From Trachelipus rathkii (Eukaryota > Arthropoda > Malacostraca > Isopoda > Trachelipodidae), in the NCBI GenBank assembly GCA_015478945.1, contig JABUQX010028484.1, positions 1-64,000 on the forward strand: a stretch of 64,000 nt of DNA, read 5' to 3'. The translations under genes were made by a program, and so were the position numbers. This document shows positions 11,910 through 23,372 of the stretch, in pieces (position 1 is the first letter of the stretch; the number at the start of each line of letters is the position of its first letter). A model generated the notes under the pieces. It saw only the letters and a list, made by a program, of their open reading frames with translations, made no database searches and had not been told where the DNA came from.

Positions 11910-13905
11910 CTAGCAAATGGAAGTCATTAAGTCACAATTAAGGTAAATTAACAATTTTATTCATTATTATCTACGTAAATTTTAAATCTTATACTCTGCA
12001 TTTATTAGTAAAATTATTTTATCATCCATGTTTAAGAAAATTTAGTCATTTCCTGCCTCTCCCAAATGAAGAAGGGGAGTTGGGCGGACCATATATCTTG
12101 TATAATCTAATTATTTCTTAAATTCAAAACAATCATCATATAGGAGCAATCCTTTCTTTAAATTTGACAATTTAATTGTTTCTAAAATAAATCTGATTAT
12201 AAGTTCAAATAATTTATGATAATCTTATTCATCTATGAACCATTTATTATAGAGGGAAAAAAGTTTTATATAGATAATAATAATTACTTAATACATAGTT
12301 TCTTTTTCTTTGATAATGAATATTAACGTAAATATTTACTACATTTCCAAAGTCATCGCTTATAATAATACTTTTCATCGCTTTAATTTTTTTTCTTCAA
12401 TGTCGTTATAATTTTTGCCTGAAGAAGCAGCAGAGCCCATAATATATTGTATCAATTATATTATTTCTCAATCTCATTAAATCAGCTGAGAGAGGACTCC
12501 GTATAATACCTACAGAGGTCTGAGATCTCCCGATATTCGTTATTATAATAAAGTTATAAGTCTATACCCATTACAAAAACATTGAACAACAAACGCCGAA
12601 GCCTTCTGACATTAGTACTTATCAACGTATATTGAAGTAGAATCTGATATTATGAACATCTGCCTTCACATTCAGACACTCTATCTATACATATCTATTC
12701 ACATTTAATCTGAAGAATGAGAATATATTTAGGAAATGATCACTATGATAGCAAATGTATAATATCAGAGTAATTACTTGTGCTGACGTCGTAAAGAATG
12801 TAAAATGCGAGTAATCAACTATCTTGGAAGAGATACCGATCGTTTATATAAATGAAAGAGCCTCAAACAACGCGTCTGATATCAAAGCTCTGAAGACGGA
12901 TCGAGTATTAATGAGAGTTGAAAATAAATAATTTGGGAGGTGTTTACTTGAGCAAAATTTATAATGCCCATTTGAGAAGAGAATATATTAAAAATAAAAA
13001 GCCATAGAAAAGTAATTATATTATATAACAAAAAATTATAATTATATAGTAATAAATATTATTATTGACATGTGTATAATTGAGATTATAAAATGAAAAA
13101 TACAGATGATGCTACTTTAGTATAACTATTAATAAACTTTTTTACGCTCTATGGAAGATAAATATGATGGAAGCAAAATAAGAGCTTATAAATTATTTTG
13201 AATTTAAACAGTTCATGACCTTTCACAGAACAAGATACAAAATAGTTAACAGATTTAACCTGATGTGAGATGCTCCTTATGATACTTCTAGTTAGGAATT
13301 AAGAAAAGTATATTTTTTCATTTGATATATAGCATATAATATGATGCAGCAAAAGTAACACGATACTAACTACGAAGGTGTGTGATGAATTCTTTGCAAA
13401 CTCTTAAACGATATACCAAGGCTAAGGTGATATGTGTAAAAAAATAAACGATAAATACAAAATATTAAATATTGTTATGAAAAAGGACAACATAATTTTC
13501 GTTTGAACTGTAATAAAGCGAAGATTATCATGATTCAAACTTTTAAAGAACAAATTATGAATGTTATATTCTCTATAAACTACCTTAAAGAATTTTAAAA
13601 TGAAGTCTCAAAAATTAATGACGTATTGGTTGTCAGAATAAAAAAGAACCGTTAGATATTAAAACTTCCAGAGAGTCAGTATCGAGAATTAAAAGATCTT
13701 TCACTTAGAAAAATTTAATGATATATATATATGAATTCAAAATATGAGAATAAATAAAAAAGATGGAAAATAAAAAAATAGAATTACTGTAAAGTGAGTA
13801 TAATTATAATAATATTAAAAAATTTTTAAAACATTATTTGAGAGAAAAAAATAATAATATAATCATAAGTAGTATTGGTACCCAATTGAATGTGGTAAGC
13901 TCATA
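11910..13905. other. AT-rich stretch without identifiable feature
   Basis: No long open frame in any phase. Some balanced-composition patches near 12480-12640 and 12800-12920 do not form open exons. Confidence 0.35.
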
Positions 13906-14012
13906 TTAGAAACTTCCAATGATGTCGGCATTTTCTGGAGTAACTTTGTTTTCATTATCAGTAATTCGGTTAAAAAGATTCCATAAGTCACCTGATAGAT
14001 GTAAAAATTTTT
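13906..14012 (-). CDS. Candidate terminal exon, unknown gene
   Basis: Minus-strand reading frame ending in TAA at 13906, encoding FLHLSGDLWNLF then NRITDNENKVTPENADIIGS plus a final F. Two acceptor-like AGs are available: one after ATATATTAG (exon from 14012) and one after TTTTACATCTATCAG (exon from 13991). The protein is acidic and polar, unlike the F/Y/I/K chance translations around it. Family unknown. It could be the last exon of a minus-strand gene, perhaps sharing it with nothing else in this window. Confidence 0.3.
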
Positions 14013-14099
14013 CTAATATATGAAAAGAATTGTAATAGAATGTGAAAAAAAATTCATAACTTGAATGGTTATATACCCTTAGTAAAATATTTAACAAGT

Positions 14100-15350
14100 A
14101 CAGTATATTAATAAAGGAAAAAATTATATTTTAAAAAAATTTTATTAAATATAATGATCCATATTAATAATTACTTAATTAAATCACCCATATGTTTAAA
14201 TCTCACACAATATTTTCTTTCACTAACATTTCATTGTAATTCATTTTAATGTAATATTTCTTTTATCAGAACTTTCTTGAGAAAAACAGATATATTGGCA
14301 TTTGACCACATAATTTGTATTGTAATTTTATAATTTTAAAAATGAACATTAAATTGAATTTTTTCTTATTGAGAACAGCAGAAACAGTTGAAATAGTGTC
14401 TTCTAAATTTTCGTTCACACTCTTCTTAACTTTCAGCTTATATCTTCTTTATTATGTATATCGTTGCTTTTGTATATTATTACTTTCTAAATTCCTTATA
14501 AACTAAATTAATTATAAATTTACTTGCAAGAAAAAAATTATTTTAAAGGTTATTTTATTGTTTTATTGTTTTATATCAGTATGAAATAGTGTATTTATTA
14601 AATGCACAATTACGAATTTTTAATAAGCTGAAATTTGAATATTTGATAACAGTCATATTCAATATTTTAATGAAACTATTTGAATAATCAATTCTTTTAC
14701 AAGATTCCATATATCAAAAATGATAAAGAATGTTTCATCAATATCTGAAACCATATCTGATTATTAGATGACTGTTATACAAGAATAGAACAAGGTAAAT
14801 GGAATGATCTTGACTCGAAAAATTAAACTGTCCTCCATACAACTGAAATATTTTTTTTAGATCTAATTTCAATATTAATATCATTATCTATATTATTAAA
14901 GAAATTTTTTATTATAAATGAAAATTTTACATATATTTTTCTTCATTTATTTACAAAGTGCACACTTTTAAAAATAAATCTTCTAAGTAATTAACTTAGC
15001 TATATGAGAAATGCCTTTAACTAATCATTATAGAAAACTGTTTTTAATCATATGATTGAATGTAAAATATCACTGGTGAGCTCAAATATTATTATAAGGC
15101 CTGTATACTATATTAATAATTATTATATATATATATAGTATATTAAAAAATAAAATATTTTGACATAAAAATAATTATTATTATAATTTTGACACCAAGA
15201 AGGTAAAGACAACAACATACCGATATTAATTCGGGTTTAAGAAATACTAGTGCAAAGTAATGTAATCATCCTTAAATATAAATTTTTTTGACACAGTAGA
15301 TGCAAAGTAATTGTTTATCACTTATGATAATATATTTCAACTAGTAGTGC
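14100..15350. other. AT-rich stretch without identifiable feature
   Basis: A plus-strand opening at 14315-14506 is F/L/Y-rich and looks like chance. Nothing else stands out. Confidence 0.35.
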
Positions 15351-15364
15351 ATAACACCAACTTA

Positions 15365-15480
15365 CAGTTCTCTCTAAAAAGGAATCGAATGAGTACCAAG
15401 GATTCAATACTATCAACAGTAAAAGCTAATTATGGGAAGATCGTTACTCAACCCACTCGGCTATAGACACGCTAAACATT
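15365..15480 (-). mobile_element. tRNA-like SINE head (probable)
   Basis: Reverse-complemented, the segment reads CTATAGCCGAGTGGGTTGAG, containing TAGCCGAGTGG, a very good pol III A box of the Leu/Ser tRNA type. About 75 bases later comes ATTCGATTCC, a B-box-like sequence with a weak start. The spacing is somewhat long and no clover-leaf forms, so this is more likely a SINE head than a tRNA gene. The body would continue leftward on the plus strand, but its end is not clear. Confidence 0.4.
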
Positions 15481-15702
15481 ACAAAATTTCGTATAAGTTC
15501 TACCTTCCGTTAAAAATGTCCTATTAGCCGGTTAACCTAATGCTTTAAAAAAAGCTTTCCTATCTTGAGATTCAAGAACTGCGAGACCTCCGACAATGGA
15601 TGTCTAGCCGCATCAACCACTTCGTTAACAGAAAGCAATTCAATCTCAGAATTTATATTTCGGTAATATGCTTTATATATTCTCTTTTATTAATTATTAT
15701 AG

Positions 15703-15796
15703 AAACATTCTAGAATGTTTCATCATTTCATTGCATAAGACAATTAAGGACTTCAATCAGTTTGGCACAATGACATTCTCAGAAGGAGATAGTGAG
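15703..15796 (+). CDS. Candidate internal exon, unknown host gene
   Basis: A 94-base segment follows the acceptor tract TTCTCTTTTATTAATTATTATAG and ends at donor GTATAT. After one leading base the frame is open for 31 codons, reading NILECFIISLHKTIKDFNQF then GTMTFSEGDSE, with the last codon complete at the border. Flanks close quickly in the same frame. The acceptor has a good pyrimidine tract; the donor is acceptable. The family is not recognised. It could belong to the same plus-strand gene as 11055-11144, but the phases require another exon between them. Confidence 0.35.
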
Positions 15797-15859
15797 GTAT
15801 ATATTAGGCTGATGATAAACTTGCTTTATTCTAAAAATAATAAAGTATAATTAAATTAA

Positions 15860-17090
15860 TTAATTAAAATAACTTGATGAAAAAGATTTTGAAAGAAAAT
15901 CATGAATATTAAAAACAAAATAACTTAAACGCACACTATTTTGAAAGTGGAATTAACACAAACGACAAAAGAAAAACAAAATAAACCAAAAACTAAATCG
16001 AGGGAGCATCTAATATGAAGCTCTAATACAAATGGATACATACTTATTATTGAAGATGATTTTTAAAAACTATTTCTGAATTGTATGAAAAAATAAAAGG
16101 GGAAAATTAACTTTGATGATGAGTAATATAAAACAATTCATGTATACCTGACAAGAGAGTGAAATAAGTATATGCTAAAGTATATTCCTTTATATACCCA
16201 GATTTGTAAAATCTCAACTTTATATCGTATATAAGAAAAAGAATAGGTAAAGAGCAATAGGAGATTTGTAGCAGAAATTTTATAATAAAACAAAGACAAG
16301 TATATATTATATAATAAATTTTCATAAATTAATTAAATGGAATATGATTTTTTTATATTAAAAGTAAACCTGTCGTTTTCTCTCATGACCAAGAATATGA
16401 AAAATATAAAAAAGATAATAATTGAAAATAATAAAGAATTAAAACAAATTTGTAAAAGAAAACTTGACTTGAATTCATCTCTCAGCAATATCGAAAGAAT
16501 CTTTAAGACTACAGAGTCACTCCAGTTATAAAATAAAGATGGTAAAAATCAAAATATATAAATCAAGGTTTATATTAAAAAAGTATGTTAAAACTTAATA
16601 ATTGTCTCTATTATTATAATAAAAAATATGAAATAGAAGAACGGTAAACTTCTCATTTTTCTAATTTATTAAAAAAATATAGGATCAACCTCTACGAAAT
16701 ACAAACAACTAATTGAATAAGCTATATAAATATAAAAATTCTGCAAAAGCTTTAGTCAATGAATTCGTATACGCAGTAAGTGGCGTGTGAGCGACTTTTT
16801 TTCCCACAGACAGCCTAAAATTCACATATGAAATTAAAAATTAGACTCCAAGATAAAATTTGAAAAATATAATTTTTTAAAAATTATATTTTCATTTTTA
16901 TTTATTCTTGATAGAATAGTTAGAAACAAGTTGAAACTTTAATTTGGGTAACTATAGTAGAATGAAGCAAGCGATAAAGAAAACTGGATTAAAAAGGAAT
17001 CTGGCCTCGAAGTTCATCCGAGGAAAAATGAGGGTTGGTGGGTGGTAGCTCCTCGAGTGAATTGAAGGGGTGGGGTTGAGTACCAATCGT
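15860..17090. other. AT-rich stretch without identifiable feature
   Basis: A plus-strand opening at 16337-16531 is K/N/I-rich and most likely chance. A short balanced patch at 16990-17070 holds no open exon. Confidence 0.35.
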
Positions 17091-17097
17091 TTTTTTA

Positions 17098-17317
17098 TAA
17101 CTACTATTATATATTAATTAATTATAATATATATTATTATAAAATATATATATATATATATATGATGATATACCAGACTGATTTATAATTGAACATAACA
17201 TTAAATTTTTTTAATTATAAATGACATTCTATTATAATATATATTATATATATTATATAAATTAATTAATATAATATTATTATATATTATTGTAATATAT
17301 AATATATATATTATAAT

Positions 17318-17359
<42 letters not shown>

Positions 17360-18096
17360 TATTAATATATCTTATATATTATATAATATATATCTATAAT
17401 TTTATATATATATCTTAGTACCATATATATATATATAGATATAAAGTATATATTGTAATAAATTATAATAATAATTATATTAATTATTTTATTTATATTA
17501 TATATAATATTGAAGCCATAAATTTTTGATGAGATACTTCACAAAAATTCTTTAGTCTATAACGTTACTCATTATCAGCACTGCAATTAAGATAAAAATA
17601 AATATCATTTCATAACTAAAAATAAAAGAAATGACTAATATTAAAAATTAATGGTAATTAATACTGTTTAATATTTAAAATAAATTCATATTGCGAGCTG
17701 TATATAAAAATACCTAAGATTTTGATTAAGTTCCATTCATATAGAAGGCGAAATAGCAAACATAAAGTTTACGAAAAATTTGTTAAATCTATATATATAA
17801 AAATTTTAGGTAGGATATATATATATATATATAGTATATATAATAAAATAATAATATATTATATATAATATATAATATATATATAATATAGTATATAATA
17901 TATCTTATAAAAAAATAAAAGAAGTAATATTTAATCGAAATTAATTTAAAAAATATATATATATATATATTAATTTATATAATATATATATATATATATT
18001 ATAATAAATCATATATATAATAGTTTAAATATATATAATATATAATATATAATATTAGTAATATATTAAGTAATATATAGATAATATAAGTATAAT

Positions 18097-18127
<31 letters not shown>

Positions 18128-18180
18128 CGTATAATATATTATAATATAAATTATGAGAAATATGTATCAATAATAAATAT
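17098..18180. repeat. TA-dominated low-complexity region
   Basis: Many (TA)n blocks and TATAATATA palindromes with short unique islands. No coding signal. Confidence 0.85.
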
Positions 18181-18230
18181 ATATAAATAATAAATATATG
18201 AAATTGCTTGAACACAATCTTGTATATGTA

Positions 18231-18503
18231 GGACAATAAACCCTTGGCTGGACTAAATTAATATACCTTTAAATGATTACATTATGGTTTATTAATAATT
18301 AAAAAACATTATAATTTACTAGGTTATCTTTAAGTTCGAGAAAATAAACTCCGAAACTCCTTTCAGACAGTGAAGGAGGTTCGAGTATTCTCGAAACGAA
18401 AGCTAACTCTAGTGAAACATTTTAATGTTTTAATTATTAAATTTAACCATTATGTATCATTAAGTAAGATTAAAATTTAGTCCAAGCCAAGGGTTTACTG
18501 TCC
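18231..18503. mobile_element. 273-bp hairpin MITE with TA target duplication
   Basis: The element starts GGACAATAAACCCTTGGCT and ends with AGCCAAGGGTTTACTGTCC, which is the inverted copy with one change. TA lies immediately outside both ends, as in Tc1/mariner-type insertion. Inverted similarity continues inward for over 90 bases per arm, and the centre (TTCGAGAA...TTCTCGAA around CTCCTTTC/GAAGGAG) is itself a stem, so nearly the whole element folds back. No ORF. A miniature foldback element; the mobilising family is inferred only from the TA duplication. Confidence 0.75.
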
Positions 18504-18519
18504 TAATAATAATACTATA

Positions 18520-18922
18520 TACTATACCCTTATTATATATATATATTATATATAACCATAATATTTTATATATAATATATTACTATAATTATTATATATA
18601 TATAATATAACATATAACTATATAATATCAAGCTGGCGTACTTGAAGATTATACTTGTGCTAGGATGAGTATATATATATATATAATCACTCAATATTTG
18701 CATAGACTGAACTAGTTATATAATATATATATATATAAAGTTAGTTATATAATAATATATTTATATATATATTTATATATATATTTAATATATTTATAAT
18801 AATAGTATATAATATGATATATAAAATATATATTATATATTTTATAGTATATTATTAAGTAAATATTTAGAGAGAAGAGAGAGAAAGGAGAGAGAGAGAA
18901 GAGAAGAGAGAGAGAGAGAGGG
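18520..18922. repeat. TA array followed by GA microsatellite
   Basis: TA-rich to about 18860, then a GAGA stretch with occasional AA interruptions at 18868-18922. Confidence 0.85.
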
Positions 18923-19336
18923 TATTCAAAATTCTTTTGTTCAAATTTCTTCGTACCGCTTTCCGCCTGAGCGAGAAAAGTTCTTTGTTCTCATGGATTC
19001 CTCGTATTTTTTTCGTCGTATAGCAAGGGTAAAATAATGTTCTGGCCTGGCCCTATATATTGCTATATTGAATATGAAAATCCATGTACGCCCATTAGCA
19101 TAAAACTTTCTCTTAGAACGAGTAGGAAAGTCAATTTCCATGAATTTAGTTGTTAAATCGCTATTGCTAATCTAGTTGTTTTCTTTAAATTTATTTTATA
19201 AATCAGTTTCTTTTTTTTTAACTTTCAAATAAATTGTAATAGTTTAGTTTAACTTTCCATTTATTTTTTTATCAAAAGACTCGATAAAGTTTTCATCTAA
19301 CCTACCCTACCTACCCTTGTATACGCCCCTGATATA
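18923..19336 (-). mobile_element. Repeat family S, copy 1
   Basis: Its reverse complement aligns with 47333-47790. Both begin TATATCAGGGGCGT, a CAGGGGCG start resembling hAT termini, followed by a GGTAGG block, a shared ACTGATTTATAAAATAAA block, GAAATT...TCCTACTC and GGGCGTACATG. A minus-strand frame of 66 codons (19141-18941) is open here, containing RTWIFIFNIAIYRARPEHYF, but it is interrupted in the second copy. The far boundary is not defined. Probably a short DNA element or a TE fragment. Confidence 0.55.
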
Positions 19337-19380
19337 TAATATTAATAATTATATATATAATATAAAATTCTATATTATTA

Positions 19381-19421
<41 letters not shown>

Positions 19422-19498
19422 ATATTATATATATATTATATATTATTATATATATAATACATATATATATATCATTATATATATCTATATATATAATA

Positions 19499-19529
<31 letters not shown>

Positions 19530-19628
19530 ATTATATATATATATATATATTTATTATATATTTATATATATATATATATCCGAGAATAATATTATATATA
19601 TATATATATATTATATTATATAATATAA
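19337..19628. repeat. TA microsatellite array
   Basis: Nearly continuous TA and TATTATA. It truncates the left Penelope copy's 3' end. Confidence 0.9.
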
Positions 19629-19659
19629 AGCAAAAATATACAACAAAAAAAAGTAATAG

Positions 19660-20375
19660 GTGATGAGGGAGATAGAAGACAAATCCCTAAATTAATTGTC
19701 GGCGATTTAGGTTAAAAATGTAGAGATTTCTCAAGAATCTTTCTGTCGAGTTGCTCCTTTGTAGGGAGGATAGTGGAACTAAAGCTTTTATGTGGAATAG
19801 AGTGATTATGTAGAAAGGCATGACTGCGTGTAGATGAGTTTTCTATGGTTGTGATAGGAAAACCAGTTCTATAAGAAACTCCCCGGCGTTTTGAGATTCT
19901 GAAGTAAAGTTGAAGGCATTTTTGTTCCACGTAGCGGACGTTGCAGTTCACACACCACACTTGTACAAGTATACTAATGAGGAACTCATATTTAGGAGAA
20001 GAGAATCTTAATGGTGGAAAAAATTTGAAATACTATTGTTATTAATAGGAAGGAAATTAAAGCGAGCAATAGGAAAAGCTTTGTATAGAATTTGATTGAG
20101 AGATTGGACAGGTTTTGCTGAGCTAGAACCGAAGAACGAAATTTTAAGATAGATTAGTTGCTTAGGGACGGTTGGGACTTGAAATTTTTTGCGAAAATGG
20201 CTATTAAGAAAGTCTTTCACTAAGTTTGCAATAGTGTAGTGAGGAAAGAGATTGCGAAAAGCAAAATGTGACAGGCATTGTAGTTCAATGTTGAAAGACC
20301 ACTATGAGGAGCATAAGTTAATGTCAAGGAAAATTTTGCATTGTAACGAAGGCAGTTTGTATTTGGAGGGGAGAA
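19660..20375 (-). pseudogene. Penelope-like element 3' end with GIY-YIG domain, left copy
   Basis: Relic of the C-terminal part of a Penelope ORF. On the minus strand a thumb-type block PTVPKQLIYLKISFFGSSS is followed by FNFLPINNNSISNFF, then, after a frameshift, MSSSLVYLYKCGVC, NCNVRYVEQ, RISKRRGVSYRTGFPIT and SFSSTILPT. In family members SLVY.Y.C..C...YVG.T begins the GIY-YIG endonuclease that nicks the target; here the expected YVGQT reads YVEQK. The closing ILESL motif of PLE C-termini is shifted but recognisable (KILEKSL). The 3' end runs into a TA array at 19628. Frameshifts and stops make it non-functional as read. Confidence 0.75.
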
Positions 20376-20417
20376 AACAGAAAACCTTCTTCTACTACAT
20401 TAGGTCTTATTTTTTTA

Positions 20418-21130
20418 GTTTTCTCCCTCGCAATACTACAAACTGTCTCATACAAATGCAAAATTTTCCGTGCCTTTATCTTATGCTCCTCATGGTGGTA
20501 TTTCCACCTTGAAATACAATATACCTATCCCAATTTGTGCTGTTTGCAATCTCTTTTCTCACAACACTATTACAAAACCTAGTAAACGCTTTCTTAATAA
20601 CCATTTCCGCCTAAATTTCAGTCCAACCGTCCATATAACAAACTCATCTTCTAAAAAATTTCCGTGTCTTCGTCCTAGCACGCGCAAGACTTTTGAAAAC
20701 TCTCAATCACCACTCCACTATCCAATGCTTTCCTTGCTCGCTTATTTTTCATCCTATAATACCAACAGTTTCAAATTTTTCCGCATAAAGATTCCCCTCT
20801 TCCTCTTACATAAGAGGTCCTCATTAGTAAAAATAATGTGTAATAAGTGGCGGACTGCAACGTCCGCTACGTGGGCCAAACATGCCTCCAACTTTAACTT
20901 GAGGATCTCGAAACACCTGGGAGTTTCTTATAGTAGAACTGGTTTAACTATCACAACCCCAGAAAACTCCTCCATATCCAGTCATGTCTTTCAAAATAAT
21001 CACACTATTGCACAAAAAAAATTTTAGTTCCCATCCCTTGCCAATATCCCCTGCCAATGATCTTGAGTCTCTCTACATTTTGAATTTAAAACCCGAATAA
21101 TATTTAAGGATTTTGTCGCCATCCCCCTCT
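20418..21130 (+). pseudogene. Penelope-like element 3' end with GIY-YIG domain, right copy
   Basis: Mirror copy of the left relic. A plus-strand frame is open from 20470 to 21027 (185 codons) but crosses frameshifts relative to the true protein. The recognisable C-terminal blocks are RISKHLGVSYSRTGLTITTP, ENSSISSH and NNHTIA, matching RISKRRGVSYRTG...ENSS of the left copy. The sequence ATGTGTAATAAGTGG marks the Cys-rich start of the GIY-YIG region. LESLYILNLKP-like residues can be read near 21062 in another frame. The element continues at least to 21465, giving a longer 3' flank than the left copy. Confidence 0.7.
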
Positions 21131-21465
21131 TACTCATTACTTTATATATACGAGATTCCCAACCAAATAACTTTTTTTTTCTCACTGTAAACAAATTTTC
21201 TTCACTCTTTCAATTTGCATTTCGCCTTCTCTGTAAATAAAACCTAACTCAATCTTAGGTTATCTTTTTCGGTGTGATTTATTATATTTAATTTATGCGT
21301 TCATTATTGATTACAGTTTTTTAATATAGTATCATTTTATTTTATTTTGTGTTATTAATAATTTGTATATATATATGCTGATGATGGGTAACGTTATATA
21401 CCCAAAACGTCCATTATAATAAATGTTTTTTATATTGTGACTTAGAAACTTTCGATTTCATCTTT
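21131..21465 (+). other. 3' flank of right Penelope copy
   Basis: AT-rich 3' untranslated part after the GIY-YIG region, ending at a TA array. It contains the ribozyme-like motif described separately. Confidence 0.5.
21372..21418 (+). ncRNA. Hammerhead-ribozyme-like motif
   Basis: CTGATGA (21378-21384) is followed by a perfect 6-bp stem TGGGTA/TACCCA with an 8-base loop, then AAAACGTCC. The canonical form is CUGANGA, stem II, GAAA, a short stem III of A-C/G-U, then GUC with cleavage after C (21411). Here GAAAC reads AAAAC, one base off. Flanking bases TATG/CATTATA can form a weak stem I. Penelope-like elements are known to carry minimal hammerheads with a 2-bp stem III, and this motif sits in the element's 3' flank, which supports the call. 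Confidence 0.5.
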
Positions 21466-21600
21466 ATATATATATTATATTATTATATATATATAATATA
21501 TTATATATATATAAGTATATAATATATATATATATATATAATTATATATAATAATATATATTATATATTATTATATATATAATATAATATATATTTTAAT
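21466..21600. repeat. TA microsatellite array
   Basis: TA and TATTATA repeats bordering the Penelope 3' flank. Confidence 0.9.
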
Positions 21601-21787
21601 ACAACTTATTCTTCTAAACAATAAATCAATATTCAAAAATATCTTTTCGAAAATGATTTATTTATTGAATTAATTAGAATTTTATTCCTTTTTTATAATT
21701 TAAAATTATTAATGTAATTGAAATTATCATTAATTTCCATCCAAAGTTTTAAGACTTTTCAGTGTTTTTGACTTACATTTCATATTT

Positions 21788-21965
21788 TAGCTAACCCGGC
21801 CCGCCCGCAAATTAGAGCAGCCACCGGCCCCGGCAAATCCCAGGCCCCGGTCGGTCCCTACCCTCACAAAAACCCGCCATTCTCTGCCTATCATGCCACC
21901 TTTCTTCTCGCCTCTGCCAAACTCACATTTCTCTCCTCCAGACATTCCTTTACTGATTCAATCTA
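21788..21965 (-). pseudogene. RTE LINE 3' end fragment
   Basis: GC-richer fragment whose CTCTGCCAAACTCACATTTC block and preceding ACAAAAACCCGCCATTC match the 3' part of the RTE relic at 2930-3000 in the same orientation. Both ends are abrupt; a (TAA)n array follows at 21979. Confidence 0.6.
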
Positions 21966-21975
21966 CTTTTTCTTC

Positions 21976-21978
<3 letters not shown>

Positions 21979-22020
<42 letters not shown>

Positions 22021-22112
22021 GATAATAATAAAATAATATAATATAATATAATAACAATAAAATAAAATATAATAATAATATTAATATTAATAATAATAAC
22101 TAATATATAATA
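21979..22112. repeat. (TAA)n microsatellite
   Basis: About 15 perfect TAA units, then degenerate TAATA/ATAATATA. Confidence 0.9.
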
Positions 22113-22166
22113 TTTTTTTTGCTTAACAAGCATTTGGAATATTCAAATTACTCTGTAAATTCTTTT

Positions 22167-22313
22167 TCACTCATTCTTGAGAGTCACAATAGGAAACTTG
22201 GATGACAAAAGTTGTGCAAAATCTCTCTCTCCATCCGATTCAAATTGTGACTCGAAACCTTTTTCACTTATTTTCTTTAACAATGAAGAAACATTTTCCA
22301 GGGTCATAAATTT
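22167..22313 (-). CDS. Candidate terminal coding exon of an unknown host gene
   Basis: Minus-strand exon starting after acceptor TTATTTCTAG and running 48 codons to TGA at 22167. It begins KFMTLENVSSLLKKISEKGF, continues ESQFESDGERDFAQLLSS and ends KFPIVTLKNE. It enters in phase 0, exactly as the exon at 22553-22753 leaves, so the two join without changing frame. The translation is a polar, amphipathic, protein-like sequence, unlike chance readings of the AT-rich surroundings. The family is not recognised. No AATAAA lies close after the stop on this strand; the following 200 bases are (TTA)n. Confidence 0.55.
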   Translation of the reverse strand, partial: KFMTLENVSSLLKKISEKGFESQFESDGERDFAQLLSSKFPIVTLKNE

Positions 22314-22552
<239 letters not shown>

Positions 22553-22753
22553 TTTAAAGTGAGGAGCACAAGATGTTTTCTCAGTCATCGATAGATTTTT
22601 GTGGTTTATGACAGTGTTGACCAGTTCTTCATCTTCTAACATGTATTCCTCCTCGAGTTCTCTCAGCTCAGACTTCATAAAGGTATTTTCATAAAACTCT
22701 TTATTTATAATGTCTTCCAATAAAGCTAAGCTTACTTCATTGCAAGAAAAGAT
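22553..22753 (-). CDS. Candidate internal coding exon of an unknown host gene
   Basis: A 201-base minus-strand exon after acceptor TTGATTTTATTTCAG, ending at donor GTATGC, with both borders between codons. It encodes 67 residues: IFSCNEVSLALLEDIINKEF, then YENTFMKSELRELEEEYMLE, DEELVNTVINHKNLSMTEKT and SCAPHFK. The middle is acidic and probably helical (SELRELEEEYMLEDEEL). Balanced codon use, a good acceptor, and in-phase joining to the next exon make this the strongest host-gene candidate in the window. I do not recognise the protein. Upstream exons should lie above 22753 on the minus strand, but none was found before R copy B at 23440, which would then sit in an intron. Confidence 0.6.
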
Positions 22754-23340
22754 CTGAAATAAAATCAAAGGATTTGGTTACACTAACTGATGTGTGGTAC
22801 AACCAAAAATCAAGGCAAAGTGTGATAAAGAACTATGAAGGGAGGCAATCAATTTGAAGACCTATTAGACCATCATATAAAAGTCAAATCTATTTCAGTT
22901 AGGAGCGTAGATTGAATTTCAAATTTTAATCCCCCCCCCCAAAAAAAAAATGATTCCAAAATCATCAGGTTAGAAAAAAAATATGGTCAGGAAATTTGAA
23001 GGAAACCACACAGAAGGAAACAGAAGTTTAAGAAATTCAGATGTGTTAAGAAAATTTGTGACGGGACTAGCGTTATGAATTATTAATTATTTAATAAAAT
23101 AAAAAATATATATATTAAATGCAACTTAAACTAATGAAAAAGCATAAATCATAGTATGTAATGTTTTCAGATGTAAGACATTTGATGCTACAAGAGAAGG
23201 TTGTTTGAATTCTGACTAAAGTCTGAGGAATTAACAAAACTTTTGAATCGTTCTTTTTCTGTTGGTTGTATGGAATGATAATTTCCATCACAAACTTTCA
23301 TTTTTTTAGCTGTTGGAGGTAATTATAAATCCCAATTTGT
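22754..23340. other. Probable intronic sequence
   Basis: No open exon or repeat copy seen; contains C10 and A10 homopolymers near 22930. Confidence 0.35.
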
Positions 23341-23372
23341 ACCTCATAGTAATACAGAAGTTGGTTGGTTGG
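23341..23372. repeat. (TTGG)n microsatellite
   Basis: Five TTGG units after CAGAAG, then a degenerate continuation. Confidence 0.8.

Larger units (their letters stand above)
19660..21130. repeat. Large head-to-head inverted repeat of Penelope ends
   Basis: Arms of about 700 bases with a spacer of only about 45 bases (20376-20417). Near the centre the left arm ends GGGGAGAAAAC and the right arm starts GTTTTCTCCC. Matching inverted landmarks include TTATGCTCCTCATAGTGGT (left) and TTATGCTCCTCATGGTGGT (right). Arms differ by substitutions and indels, so the inversion is not a very recent fold-back artefact. Confidence 0.75.

Noticed and set aside
16337..16531. K/N-rich plus-strand frame of 64 codons
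   Set aside because: No splice sites or homology; low-complexity composition.
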